Both the position numbers and the translations under genes were made by a program. The notes below the pieces were generated by a model. The model was not told the DNA's origin. It worked only from the letters and a program-made list of their open reading frames with translations, and made no database searches. This document shows positions 25,961-34,713 of a DNA stretch of 64,000 nt, piece by piece; the stretch's first letter is position 1, and each line of letters opens with the position of its first letter. The DNA is taken from the NCBI GenBank assembly GCA_017305715.1, contig JAFKKG010000013.1, forward strand, positions 248,001-312,000. Direction: 5' to 3'. This stretch comes from Hyphomicrobiales bacterium. Lineage in GTDB: Bacteria; Pseudomonadota; Alphaproteobacteria; Rhizobiales; Xanthobacteraceae.

Positions 25961-27463
25961 ATGGGCGGCGATACCGGGACCATAGTCGTCGGCGAACGCA
26001 TCTGCTCGAAGGGCGAACTGCTGGCGCGCGGGCGTCGGGCAGCCACCGGGCTTGCCGGGCTCGGGGTGCGTGAAAACGATGCCGTCGCGCTGTTGCTGCG
26101 CAACGACTTTGCCTTTCTCGAAGCGACCCATGCTGCGAACCTCATCGGCGCCTATGCGGTGCCGTTGAACTGGCACGCCAGCGTCGAAGAGATCGTCTAC
26201 ATGCTCGGCGACTCCAGGCCGAAGGCGCTCATCGTGCATGCCGATCTGCTCGGACCCGTGCGCCACGTCATTCCGGCAGGATGCGAGACGATCGTGGTGC
26301 CGAGCGCCGACGCCGCGACGGCGGACGCCGACCGGGAGTGGGACCGGTGGCTGGCCGCATATGCGGAGTGGGATCGGCCTCCGCTGCCGCCGCGGTCGTC
26401 CTGGATCTACACTTCGGGAACCACGGGCCGTCCCAAAGGCGTGCGACGCCAACCGGCGACGCCGCAGCAGGCGGTCGCCATGCGGGATCTATTTCAGACT
26501 GTCTATGGCTGCCGCGAGGGTATGCGCGGATACGTCGGCGGGCCGCTCTATCATGCCTCACCCAACGCATTTGCGCGGCAGGGCCTGGCGATGGCCGACA
26601 TCCTCGTGCTGTCGTCGCGCTTTGATCCCGAAGAGTTGCTCCGGCAGATCGAGCGCTATCGCTTGACGACACTGGTGATGGTGCCGACATTCTTCGTGCG
26701 GTTGCTCAAGCTGCCGGAGGAAGTACGCCGCAAATACGACGTGTCTTCGCTCGAACTGGTGCTGCACACCGGCGCGCCTTGTCCTCCAGACGTCAAGCGG
26801 GCGATGATCGCCTGGTGGGGCCCGGTTCTGGTCGAAACCTACGGCGGATCCGAAACCGGCATTGCCACCGTGTGCACCTCGCAGGACTGGCTTGCGCGGC
26901 CGGGCACGGTGGGGCGTGTTGCTCCCGGCGGCACGATCAAGATTTTCGACGAGCACCGCCGGGAGCTGCCGCCAGGCGTCAGCGGCGAAATCTACGCACG
27001 CACGCCAGCCTATCCGGATTTCAGCTACCACGGCCGCGAGGACGATCGCCGTTCCGTCGAGATCGACGGGCTGATCACCTGCGGCGACGTCGGCTATCTC
27101 GATGCCGACGGCTATTTGTTCCTCAACGACCGCAAGCGGGACATGATCATCTCGGGCGGTGTGAATATCTATCCCGCCGAAATCGAAGGTGTGCTTCAAA
27201 GCTGCCCAGGCGTTCACGATTGCGCGGTCTTCGGCATTCCCGACGACGAGTTCGGCGAGCGCATCTACGCCGCCGTTCAACCCGATGCGGGCGCGGCGCT
27301 GACCGAGGACGACATCAGGCATTTCGTGCGCGAGCGGCTGGCGGCCTTCAAGGTGCCACGCGAGGTTGTTTTCCACGACACATTGCCGCGTGAAGAAAGC
27401 GGCAAGATATTCAAGCGAAAGCTGCGCGAACCGTTCTGGGCCGGACGTTCAACACAAATTTGA
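25961..27463 (+). CDS. AMP-forming acyl-CoA synthetase/ligase
   Basis: A 500-residue ANL-superfamily adenylating enzyme. It has the P-loop-like YTSGTTGRPKGV, YGGSETG, the hinge region LNDRKRDMIISGGVNIYPAE and the C-terminal catalytic Lys in REESGKIFKRKLR. It converts a carboxylic acid plus ATP and CoA to acyl-CoA. I choose ATG 25961 (MGGDTGTI) because GGGAGGA directly precedes it; the upstream ATG 25922 has no ribosome site and lies next to the operator. It heads a rightward operon with a Bug receptor and a MaoC hydratase, giving uptake, activation and hydration. Confidence 0.9.
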   Translation: MGGDTGTIVVGERICSKGELLARGRRAATGLAGLGVRENDAVALLLRNDFAFLEATHAANLIGAYAVPLNWHASVEEIVYMLGDSRPKALIVHADLLGPVRHVIPAGCETIVVPSADAATADADREWDRWLAAYAEWDRPPLPPRSSWIYTSGTTGRPKGVRRQPATPQQAVAMRDLFQTVYGCREGMRGYVGGPLYHASPNAFARQGLAMADILVLSSRFDPEELLRQIERYRLTTLVMVPTFFVRLLKLPEEVRRKYDVSSLELVLHTGAPCPPDVKRAMIAWWGPVLVETYGGSETGIATVCTSQDWLARPGTVGRVAPGGTIKIFDEHRRELPPGVSGEIYARTPAYPDFSYHGREDDRRSVEIDGLITCGDVGYLDADGYLFLNDRKRDMIISGGVNIYPAEIEGVLQSCPGVHDCAVFGIPDDEFGERIYAAVQPDAGAALTEDDIRHFVRERLAAFKVPREVVFHDTLPREESGKIFKRKLREPFWAGRSTQI

Positions 27464-27471
27464 GAGGGATC

Positions 27472-28434
27472 ATGATCACGCGACGCACATTCGTGAAGGG
27501 AGCCGCCGGTCTTGCAACCATTGCCGTCACGCCCGCGCTGGCGCAGACGGCACCCTGGCCCAGCCGCCTGACGAAGGTCGTCGTGCCGCTGCCGCCGGGG
27601 GGCGTGATGGACGGCCTGACGCGCATCGTCGCCGACCGCCTGGCCCAGCGCCTGGGCCAGTCCGTCATCGTCGAAAACAAGCCGGGCGCCAACGGCATGA
27701 TCGCTGCAAGCGCTGTCGCTGGTGCGGACGCGGACGGTTACACCATTCTTTCCACCATGAGCTCGATCGTGCAGAACGTGTCGCTGCACAAATCGCCGTC
27801 CTACAAGATGTCGGATCTGTTGCCCTTGGCGCCTCTCGGCCGTCTGCCGATCGCGTTCATCGTGCCCAAGACACTTGGCGTTTCGACATTGCGGGAATTC
27901 GTCGAGAAGGCGCGAAGCAGCTCCAGACCACTGAGTTTCGGAACCTACGGCCTCGGCTCCAGCGCGCACATCATCGGCGAGGTGCTGATGAAGAATACCG
28001 GCATCAAGCTCCTGCAGGTGCCGTATCGCGGAGAAGCCCCGGCGCTGACGGCGATCCTTGGCGGCGAAGTCGATAGCGCCTTCGTCTCCGTCGGTGGCGC
28101 GATGGCCCAGGACGAAAAGGCAAAAACCCTTGCGATCGCCAATCCCGCGCGCATGCGACGTTATCCCGATATACCGACATTCGACGAGTCGGGATTTCCG
28201 GTGCTCGGTCTGACCGGATTCAGCGGCTTCTTTGCGCCGGCAGCCATACCGAAGGCCGTCGCCGAACGGCTTACCAGGGAATTGCGGGAAATCGTTTCGT
28301 TGCCCGACGTCAATTCCAAGCTCCTCGACTTCGGCTTCGAGGATATGAGCGACGTCACGAATTTTCCGGCCTTCGTCGACGACGAGGTCAGGCGCTGGTC
28401 GTCTGTGATCCGCGAATTCAACATCAGCATCTAG
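27472..28434 (+). CDS. Bug-family solute receptor with twin-arginine signal
   Basis: A 320-residue Bug receptor. Unlike the others here, its N-terminus (TRRTFVKGAAGLATIAVTPA) is a twin-arginine signal, suggesting Tat export of a folded protein. Family blocks are LTKVVVPLPPGGVMDGLTRI, ADADGYTILSTMSS and LLQVPYRGEAP; the usual PYPAGG loop is altered to PLPPGG. ATG 27472 follows GAGAGGG, 8 bp after the CoA ligase stop. It is orphan of TctA/TctB in this window. It presumably delivers the acid activated by the upstream ligase. Confidence 0.88.
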   Translation: MITRRTFVKGAAGLATIAVTPALAQTAPWPSRLTKVVVPLPPGGVMDGLTRIVADRLAQRLGQSVIVENKPGANGMIAASAVAGADADGYTILSTMSSIVQNVSLHKSPSYKMSDLLPLAPLGRLPIAFIVPKTLGVSTLREFVEKARSSSRPLSFGTYGLGSSAHIIGEVLMKNTGIKLLQVPYRGEAPALTAILGGEVDSAFVSVGGAMAQDEKAKTLAIANPARMRRYPDIPTFDESGFPVLGLTGFSGFFAPAAIPKAVAERLTRELREIVSLPDVNSKLLDFGFEDMSDVTNFPAFVDDEVRRWSSVIREFNISI

Positions 28435-28442
28435 GCACGGCG

Positions 28443-29306
28443 GTGGCCATCAATCTCGAGGCGCTCCAGGCGCTGGAACTCACCGACATGCGCTTCGCAT
28501 ATGGCGAGCGCGAGACCATGCTGTACGCGCTCAGCATCGGCATGGGACGCGATCCGCTCGATGGGCGTGAACTTTCGTTCGTCTTTGAGGGCGGCGGACT
28601 GCAGGCGGTTCCGACCATGGCGGTGGTGCTCGCATCGACCGGAATCATCCGCAAGACCGGCGTCGATTTCGCAAAGATCCTCCACGGCGAACAGCGGCTG
28701 GTCCTGCACCGTCAGCTTCCAGTCGCCGCCGAATTGCTGGCGAATTCACGCGTCGCGGGCGTGTACGACAAGGGGGCCGGCAAGGGCGCCGTGATATTGC
28801 TCGAGACGACCGCGCGATCTGCGGCTGATGGCACGCCGCTTTTTACCTTCACCATGACGATCATGGCGCGTGGCGACGGGGGATTTGGCGGGCCGGAAGG
28901 GACCGGTCCTGAGCCACATCGGCTTCCCGAGAGGATACCGGACCAGACCGAAGTAAGCGAAACCCGCCCGGAGGCGGCGTTACTCTATCGTCTGAACGGA
29001 GATCGCAATCCCCTCCATGCCGATCCGAAGGTGGCGGCCCGTGCCGGGTTCAAAAGTCCGATCCTTCATGGGCTGGCGACGTACGGCATCGCTTGCCGTG
29101 CACTGTTGCGGACCGTTTGCGACTATGATGCGGGGCTGATGCGATCGTTCGATGCGCGCTTCTCCGCGCCGGTTTATCCCGGCGACGAGATCGCTACCGA
29201 CATTTGGCGCGACGGCGACGTCGTGTCATTCAGATGCCGGGTCCCTGCGCGCGATAATGCGATCGTTCTCAACAACGGGCGATGCCATTTGGCAGCGGCG
29301 CCCTGA
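28443..29306 (+). CDS. MaoC/hydratase-2 type double hot-dog dehydratase
   Basis: A 287-residue (R)-specific enoyl-CoA hydratase of the peroxisomal hydratase-2 kind, with two hot-dog folds. The C-terminal catalytic motif is YRLNGDRNPLHADPKVA (Asp and His catalytic), followed by SPILHGLATYG. The N-terminal half (RFAYGERETMLYALSIGMG) is the substrate-accommodating fold. The start is GTG 28443, 8 bp after the Bug stop. It hydrates a 2-enoyl-CoA to the (R)-3-hydroxyacyl-CoA, which the SDR at 23520 could oxidise. It ends the operon, facing the convergent patatin gene. Confidence 0.9.
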   Translation: MAINLEALQALELTDMRFAYGERETMLYALSIGMGRDPLDGRELSFVFEGGGLQAVPTMAVVLASTGIIRKTGVDFAKILHGEQRLVLHRQLPVAAELLANSRVAGVYDKGAGKGAVILLETTARSAADGTPLFTFTMTIMARGDGGFGGPEGTGPEPHRLPERIPDQTEVSETRPEAALLYRLNGDRNPLHADPKVAARAGFKSPILHGLATYGIACRALLRTVCDYDAGLMRSFDARFSAPVYPGDEIATDIWRDGDVVSFRCRVPARDNAIVLNNGRCHLAAAP

Positions 29307-29384
29307 TCTCGGCAATGGGGCCCTGTACCGAAGCGGCTTGCTGCCGAACTGCGCGCGATCCCGCCGACGTAGCCGGTATGTTGT

Positions 29385-31238
29385 TCAGGGTCTGGCCGCT
29401 GCGCGACCGGCAAGAATCGCGGCAATCGCCGGATTGCCGTCGGCCTCGAGCGCTGCGAGGCGCTCGCGCGCCCAAAGATAGGCCGTGTCAAAGATCTCGG
29501 TGTGACGTTCGAATTCGGTGATGCCGACGCCATGCGGTATCGGTGGCCGCATGACGTAGTCGAGCGGCGCGGCGGGAATCGTATCGTAACGCTGATGGGC
29601 GACGAGACTTCGCCACAGCACATTGACTGCGCTCGGGGCGGCCGGAAGCAGCTTCTTGCGAAACGGCATCAGCATTGCGGTAGCCAGCTCCAACCGGCCA
29701 GGCAACGCGGCATAATCGACGTCAAACGTCTCGACTGAGGGGCCGCCGAAATGCACCACCAGATTGGGGCCGCTTTTCAGTTGATGCATCGGATCCAGCG
29801 GAACATTGTCGATCAGACATCCATCGACCAGCATCGCGCCTTCCTTGGTGTAGAGCGGCGGCAACAGGCCCGGAATGGCGCTCGATGCGCGGACCGCCTG
29901 CCACAACAGGCCCGACCGGATCAGCTCTAGGCCGTGGGTGGACAAATTGGTTGCGACCGCCGCGAACGGCCGCCAGCAATCCTCGATCCGGCATTGCGCA
30001 CCGTATTGGTCGGCGAGCGCGCGATCGAACGCCTTGTGGTCCAGCAACGCGTATCTCGGCCAGGTCGGCCGGCGAAAGCTGCGGCTCTTCACGAAGATCT
30101 CGTGCGTGCCGCGCTCGAGGCGATCGGCCTCGTAGTTCTTGGCGAAACCGGCGGCCATGGCGGAGCCGACGCTGGTTCCGATGAAGATATCGAAAATCAC
30201 GCCGCGTTCGCGAAACGCCTTGTAGATGCCGGCATGCGCCGATCCGAAACTGCCGCCGCCGGCCGCCACAAATCCGATCGCGCGCCCGGACAGGAAACGG
30301 ATCAGGCTGTCGATGTCGGCCTGATCCTCGAGCGCGACGTGGTGGTGCATGAAGCAGGGCAGGCGAACAAGCCAGGCTGCGGTGCCGCTGACTTCACCAT
30401 TGCGCCGGTCGTGAACGCGTACGATGCGCCGCGCCGACACCGGATGTACCTTGCAAGCGAAGGCCTCGATCTCGGTCAGACCTTCCGCCGGCGCATCGCC
30501 GCGGCACGCCAACGCGACCATGTCGGCCTGCCGAATGGCTTTCCGAGTCCATTCCGGCACCTCGCCACTGCCGAGATAGATCACGAGCGGCGAGACCTGT
30601 TCCAGCTTGTTGAGCCAGTCGGTGACTTCGGGGGCGTCCAGCGCCCGGCCGGGAAACATCGAACTGACACGGGCGGGATCGACGATCTGGGCGTCGGTCC
30701 TGGCGAGACCCTCGCGTATGCGGCGGTAAAAAGCCGCCGGAATGGGCTCGCGCCCTCCATCGATGAGGGCCACCGTTCGCGCGGTCGGTGAGGTGCGCGT
30801 TGTTGGAATCTGCTCCGTTCGCTTTGCGAACCGCAGCGCGAGCGCCGCCAGCAACGCCTCGGCAATCGCCGGAGTGCCTTCCGCAAGTTTCTGGTAAGCA
30901 GCCCGTGTCAGCACGAGCACGCTGGTGTCGCGGATTGCGATGACGTTGGCGGTGCGGGTCAGGCTGGCGAAGAAGCCGACTTCACCGATCAGTTCGCCGG
31001 CACGGAGTTCGGCGATCGGCAGCGTCTCACCGCTGCGGCGCACGGCGAGCGCGCCGTGCAGCACGATATAGAGGGAATCGGCTGGATCTCCCTGCGCGAC
31101 CAGCGTTTCGCCGCGGACGAGGTCCTGCCGGACCATGGCGTCAAAGGTCTTGAACCGCTGCTCAGGCGTGAGCGCCTTGAACAGCGCGAGGTCCTCCGAC
31201 AAGCTCCCCCACGCAAATACCGGACCTGGCTTACTCAT
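29385..31238 (-). CDS. Patatin-like phospholipase with N-terminal cyclic-nucleotide-binding domain
   Basis: A 617-residue NTE-like lipase. The N-terminus (about 15-130) is a cNMP-binding fold (LVAQGDPADSLYIVLHGALA, GELIGEVGFFASLTRTANV). The C-terminal patatin domain has AGGGSFGSAHAG (oxyanion loop), the catalytic Ser in GTSVGSAM and the Asp in VDGCLIDNVP, where DGC stands in for the usual DGG/DGA. Such enzymes are serine lysophospholipases or esterases, usually membrane-associated. It lies 276 bp downstream of the Gly-rich peptide gene, past a terminator, on the same strand as the exporter operon. A link to the peptide system is possible but unproven. Confidence 0.9.
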   Translation of the reverse strand: MSKPGPVFAWGSLSEDLALFKALTPEQRFKTFDAMVRQDLVRGETLVAQGDPADSLYIVLHGALAVRRSGETLPIAELRAGELIGEVGFFASLTRTANVIAIRDTSVLVLTRAAYQKLAEGTPAIAEALLAALALRFAKRTEQIPTTRTSPTARTVALIDGGREPIPAAFYRRIREGLARTDAQIVDPARVSSMFPGRALDAPEVTDWLNKLEQVSPLVIYLGSGEVPEWTRKAIRQADMVALACRGDAPAEGLTEIEAFACKVHPVSARRIVRVHDRRNGEVSGTAAWLVRLPCFMHHHVALEDQADIDSLIRFLSGRAIGFVAAGGGSFGSAHAGIYKAFRERGVIFDIFIGTSVGSAMAAGFAKNYEADRLERGTHEIFVKSRSFRRPTWPRYALLDHKAFDRALADQYGAQCRIEDCWRPFAAVATNLSTHGLELIRSGLLWQAVRASSAIPGLLPPLYTKEGAMLVDGCLIDNVPLDPMHQLKSGPNLVVHFGGPSVETFDVDYAALPGRLELATAMLMPFRKKLLPAAPSAVNVLWRSLVAHQRYDTIPAAPLDYVMRPPIPHGVGITEFERHTEIFDTAYLWARERLAALEADGNPAIAAILAGRAAARP

Positions 31239-31463
31239 CGACGATTTCCACTGCGACGACAGGATGTTATCGCCAGCCGTGTCCGGCGGCGAGCGATATC
31301 AGGCCCTGTTGGGCACGCAATTGCGGTATTCCGCGGCCATGGGCCGGTTGGCGAAGCCGGGCAATCCGGAACACGGCTCATTGCTGCACAGCAAAACGGG
31401 ATGCGGCATGCCTGTGCCACGTCCCGCTTCGACACGGACGGACCAGGACCGTCCCAAAAACAA
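31239..31463. other. Intergenic stretch between terminator and patatin gene
   Basis: These 225 bp between the terminator downstream of the peptide gene and the patatin start hold no gene I can support. On the minus strand, TGGCGATAACAT near 31260-31271 resembles an extended -10 element that could serve the patatin gene. A 36-codon minus-strand frame (31299-31409) was considered and rejected. Confidence 0.4.
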
Positions 31464-31490
31464 AAGAGACCACCGTTGGGGCGGTCTCTT
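31464..31490 (-). terminator. Rho-independent terminator of the Gly-rich peptide gene
   Basis: Arms AAGAGACC (31464-31471) and GGTCTCTT (31483-31490) pair perfectly over 8 bp. Reading leftwards they are followed by TTGTTTTTGGG, a good T-tract for this GC-rich genome. The terminator begins 24 bp after the stop of the 54-residue peptide gene and separates it from the patatin gene. Confidence 0.8.
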
Positions 31491-31514
31491 CCGTGCGGTA
31501 AACGCCGTCAGTGC

Positions 31515-31679
31515 TCAGAAGCGGAAAATGCCCCGGAGCAGGTTGCGCAGCCAGCCGAGGCCGTCGCCGCCGCCGGTGCCCTTGCCGCCGCCGCCGCCGG
31601 TGCCGCCACCGGTACCGTCGCCATGCGCGCCGCCGTTAACGATGGAAAGCTGTTCGTCATTGAGAAGGTCGTGGTTCAT
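31515..31679 (-). CDS. Gly-rich double-glycine-leader peptide (bacteriocin/microcin-like precursor)
   Basis: A 54-residue gene read directly from the sequence. Leader residues 1-17 (MNHDLLNDEQLSIVNGG) have the class II bacteriocin pattern: hydrophobics at -12 (Leu6), -7 (Leu11) and -4 (Val14) and Gly16-Gly17 at the cut site. The predicted 37-residue core has 17 Gly, no Cys, no Ser and three Thr. It ends in LGWLRNLLRGIFRF, an amphipathic helix with Arg45, Arg49 and Arg53 four residues apart. AGGAG lies just before ATG 31679. The C39-peptidase exporter, second ABC and HlyD genes are immediately upstream on the same strand. I find no modification enzyme nearby, so an unmodified peptide is likely. 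Target and activity are unknown. Confidence 0.85.
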   Translation of the reverse strand: MNHDLLNDEQLSIVNGGAHGDGTGGGTGGGGGKGTGGGDGLGWLRNLLRGIFRF

Positions 31680-31756
31680 GTCGTCTCCTGTTCTAGAGAA
31701 GGGGGAATCCGCTTCATCTATGGGCAGGAAGTTACGAGTGGCATCGGCATGGCGCA

Positions 31757-31770
31757 GTGATTGGAGTCAC
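31757..31770. promoter_or_regulatory. CRP/FNR-like palindrome upstream of peptide gene (proximal)
   Basis: GTGA-TTGGAG-TCAC has the half-sites and 6-bp spacing of the CRP consensus TGTGA-N6-TCACA. It is centred about 84 bp upstream of the peptide ATG (31679), in the 127-bp gap after the second ABC gene. A second box is 37 bp further upstream. Confidence 0.5.
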
Positions 31771-31793
31771 GTTGCCAAAGATCCTTTTCCGAC

Positions 31794-31807
31794 GTGATCC
31801 AAATCAC
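31794..31807. promoter_or_regulatory. CRP/FNR-like palindrome upstream of peptide gene (distal)
   Basis: GTGA-TCCAAA-TCAC, which on the minus strand reads GTGATTTGGATCAC, also fits the FNR-type core TGAT-N4-ATCA. It touches the stop codon of the second ABC gene. Two such boxes in tandem suggest that the peptide has its own regulated promoter, separate from the exporter operon. Confidence 0.5.
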
Positions 31808-34713
31808 TAAAGCAATTGGCGTTTGGCGAACGAAGCGAACATTCCCGGCGTGTTGCTGAGTTCATCATAGCTTCCGGTCTGCACCACCTTGCCGTCGACG
31901 AGAACGATAATGCGATCCGCCTGACGCACGGTTGAGAGCCGATGCGCGATGATGATCCGCGTCACATTGAGGTTGCCGAGCGAGTTGCTCACGATCGCCT
32001 GCGACTGGTTGTCGAGGGCACTGGTCGCCTCATCGAACAGCAGGATCCGGGGGCGGCGCGCGACGGCGCGGGCGATCATGATCCGCTGCCGCTGGCCGCC
32101 GGACAGCGTGTTGACGCCTTCGGAGACCACGGTGTTCATGCCCATCGGCATCGCCTTGATGTCGTCTTCCAGACCGGCGAGCCGTGCCGCCTCCCAGGCC
32201 AATTCAAGAGGCAGCTGAACGCCGCCGCAGATATTGTCGTAGAGGCTGCCGGTTGCGAGCTTGCCGTTCTGCAGAACGACGCCAAGCTGGCGGCGCACCG
32301 CGCTGATGTCGAGCGTGTCGATGGCCTTGCCGTCGAGGAACACCGTGCCGGATTCCGCCTTCTCGAATCCCAGCAACAGCCGGAACAGCGAGGATTTGCC
32401 GCTGCCGGAAGGGCCGACAATGGCGACGTACTCGCCCTGGGCAATTCTCAAGGAAACATTCTCGAGCACCGGCGGGCCACTTTGCGAATAGCGGAAGGTG
32501 ACACGGGACAATTCGACCGTTCCGGACAGCTCGCCCGGGGATTTCCGTTCGTCCGACAGTTCGGCTTCGCCTGAAATCAGTGGGCGCAGACGGGTGATGC
32601 GCGGGATCGCAATCAAGGATTCGCTGATGCCCGAAGCCCATGAGCCGATGGACGACATCGATTGTCCGAATGCGGCAAAGAAGGCGAGGAAGCCGCCGAC
32701 ATCCAGCAGCATTTTGCTGTTCAGGTACGTCGCTGCCGCGAAAATGATCAGGGTGGCGATCAGCGGAAACGCCGTCTCGAATACACCGAGGGCGTTGGAC
32801 GCCTTTTGCGACGAGATGAAATTGCGCTTCTGTGCCGCGAATTGCTTCGACCAAACGGCGAGCGCACGCGCGGTCGCATCGGCAACGCGGAGCTTCCCGA
32901 TGCCGGCGATCAGTTGCAGCACAAAGCCGCCGATCTTGCCCTGCTCGGTGAAGTACTTGTTCTCGTAATAGAGCCGTAACCCGCTGGTCGCGATAATCAG
33001 CAGCGCCCGGATCAACGTCAGCAGCAGCGCGATCAATCCGAGCTTGAGATCGTAATAGAGCATCAGGGCAATGCTGAACCAGGCGAACACGCCCATCAGC
33101 ATGCTGCGCAGCGCACGCCCGGTGAAGACCCGGCGCGCCGCGTCGATGCCCATCGATCGATCGACGAAATCGCCGACAGTGTATTCCCGGAATAGCGACG
33201 TCGGTAGTCTAAGCATCCGGTCGATCACCGCCGCCTGCAGCCGCCAATCCATCAGGCCTTCGACCTTCAGCATCGCCAGTCCTTCCATGGTCTGGATACT
33301 GGCGGTGGCGATGGCCGTGACGGCGAGGGCGAGCGCACAAAATACCAGCTGATCGAGTTCGCTGCGCGGAATGACGGAATTGACGAGCAGGCTGGTGATC
33401 TGGGGCGTCACCAGCGAGAGCAGCCCGATTGCAATGATCGCGATCACGATCCGCAGGAAGCTTCCGGTGGAATGCTTGAACGCGAAGGTCAACAGATCCC
33501 GGAACCGGAGCGGGCGTGCGGGAAGGGCCGGATAGAACGACACGGCTTCCGGTGCCAGTTCCATCGCGAGCGCCCGATCGACGGTGCGCTGGGTCCCCGT
33601 CGTGGTGTCCAGCATCACATAGCGGCGGGCGCCCCGGCGAATGAGCGCGACTGGATTTCGTGCCTCGCCATGCCAGGCAACGAGCGGGCCGGCGTCTTGT
33701 TGCCACCATTCGCCCCGCAACAACGTCCGGCGAACGCGCAGCCGGGCTGCCCGGGCGATCTCGACGGCGCCGTTAAATCCAGGTTCGGCGTGCAGCGGGC
33801 GGGGCGGGATGGCGAATGGCATCCGGATCGCCTCCACGACGATCCGGCAGGCGTTGAACAGCGGATCCGCTGAGTCCGTTGCGATCACGGTATGGCCCGT
33901 GCGCTGTACGACGACGTTGGAAAGGCGCTCAAAGGATTCCGCGGTCTGCGCCGCAATCAACTCACGGCGCAGAACGAGACGCCGTGCTTCCCGCTCGGCG
34001 TCGTAAGCCAGATATTCCCGGACACAACTGGCAACGCCGAGATGGAATTGATCGACGGCGCGCCACAATTGGTCGGCATCCGGTATCGCCTCGGAGCCAA
34101 GCATGTTGCAGCCTGATGCGCCCGTCTCGATCCACATGCCTGATGTGAGCGGCAAGGGCGGACTGCCCGGCGCGATCGCCGGATCCAGGCCCATTGGCTT
34201 CGCCGCGCCGGCTTCAAGAGTAACCCACACGATGCTGCGGGCCGGACCACGGCGCCGTTCACTCGGCGGTACGGCAGCGGCGTCCTCGGTCGGCACTTCG
34301 AGCATGTCCCAACTCGGGTTGGGTCCTGCGATCAGCCGCGCAAGCCGCCTGATCCATGTGGTGACGGGATCGGTGGACTGAATGTCCGCCCGCGGCACGA
34401 GCAATGCTTCGGCGCCGAGGCTTCCGACCGCGAGCACCTGCACTTGGGCGTCCGAACGATTAAAACCTGACTGCAGGTCGAGAAGGATCTCTCCGCTTTC
34501 GACCCGGAACAGATGATGCCGGGCGCCTTCGGTACTGCCTTCGACCAGTCTGACCGCGAATACGTCGACATGTCCCGCCGTGACCTGAAGCGCGTGGCCG
34601 TGATGATCGAGGAGCCTTGGGTGACGGCCATCGAATACGATTTGTCCCGCGGTGCGGGCGCTCGCTTCCTGATTGGCCGCCGGCCCGGCCGCCTGGATGA
34701 GAGATTCGCTCAT
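31807..34713 (-). CDS. NHLP/NHLM-type bacteriocin export ABC transporter without peptidase
   Basis: A 968-residue ABC exporter half with a large N-terminal domain of about 400 residues that is neither C39 nor transmembrane, as in the NHLM-system ATP-binding proteins. The membrane domain begins near FLRIVIAIIAIGLLSLVTPQ. The nucleotide domain (about 733-968) has Walker A GPSGSGKSS (767-775), [19 protein letters not shown] and AHRLSTV. ATG 34713 overlaps the stop of the peptidase-ABC gene (ATGA), so the two are coupled and probably form one export complex. The peptide gene follows after 127 bp. Confidence 0.9.
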   Translation of the reverse strand: MSESLIQAAGPAANQEASARTAGQIVFDGRHPRLLDHHGHALQVTAGHVDVFAVRLVEGSTEGARHHLFRVESGEILLDLQSGFNRSDAQVQVLAVGSLGAEALLVPRADIQSTDPVTTWIRRLARLIAGPNPSWDMLEVPTEDAAAVPPSERRRGPARSIVWVTLEAGAAKPMGLDPAIAPGSPPLPLTSGMWIETGASGCNMLGSEAIPDADQLWRAVDQFHLGVASCVREYLAYDAEREARRLVLRRELIAAQTAESFERLSNVVVQRTGHTVIATDSADPLFNACRIVVEAIRMPFAIPPRPLHAEPGFNGAVEIARAARLRVRRTLLRGEWWQQDAGPLVAWHGEARNPVALIRRGARRYVMLDTTTGTQRTVDRALAMELAPEAVSFYPALPARPLRFRDLLTFAFKHSTGSFLRIVIAIIAIGLLSLVTPQITSLLVNSVIPRSELDQLVFCALALAVTAIATASIQTMEGLAMLKVEGLMDWRLQAAVIDRMLRLPTSLFREYTVGDFVDRSMGIDAARRVFTGRALRSMLMGVFAWFSIALMLYYDLKLGLIALLLTLIRALLIIATSGLRLYYENKYFTEQGKIGGFVLQLIAGIGKLRVADATARALAVWSKQFAAQKRNFISSQKASNALGVFETAFPLIATLIIFAAATYLNSKMLLDVGGFLAFFAAFGQSMSSIGSWASGISESLIAIPRITRLRPLISGEAELSDERKSPGELSGTVELSRVTFRYSQSGPPVLENVSLRIAQGEYVAIVGPSGSGKSSLFRLLLGFEKAESGTVFLDGKAIDTLDISAVRRQLGVVLQNGKLATGSLYDNICGGVQLPLELAWEAARLAGLEDDIKAMPMGMNTVVSEGVNTLSGGQRQRIMIARAVARRPRILLFDEATSALDNQSQAIVSNSLGNLNVTRIIIAHRLSTVRQADRIIVLVDGKVVQTGSYDELSNTPGMFASFAKRQLL

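Noticed and set aside
31299-31409. 36-codon minus-strand frame downstream of the peptide terminator, considered as a second peptide precursor
   Set aside because: No double-glycine leader and no Shine-Dalgarno at usable spacing; it lies beyond the terminator.
31554-31634. Gly-codon-rich (GGC/GGT) tract suspected to be a simple-sequence repeat rather than coding
   Set aside because: Non-Gly codons (His, Asp, Thr, Lys) interrupt it in frame, and it is bounded by a canonical leader and a structured tail, so coding is the better explanation.
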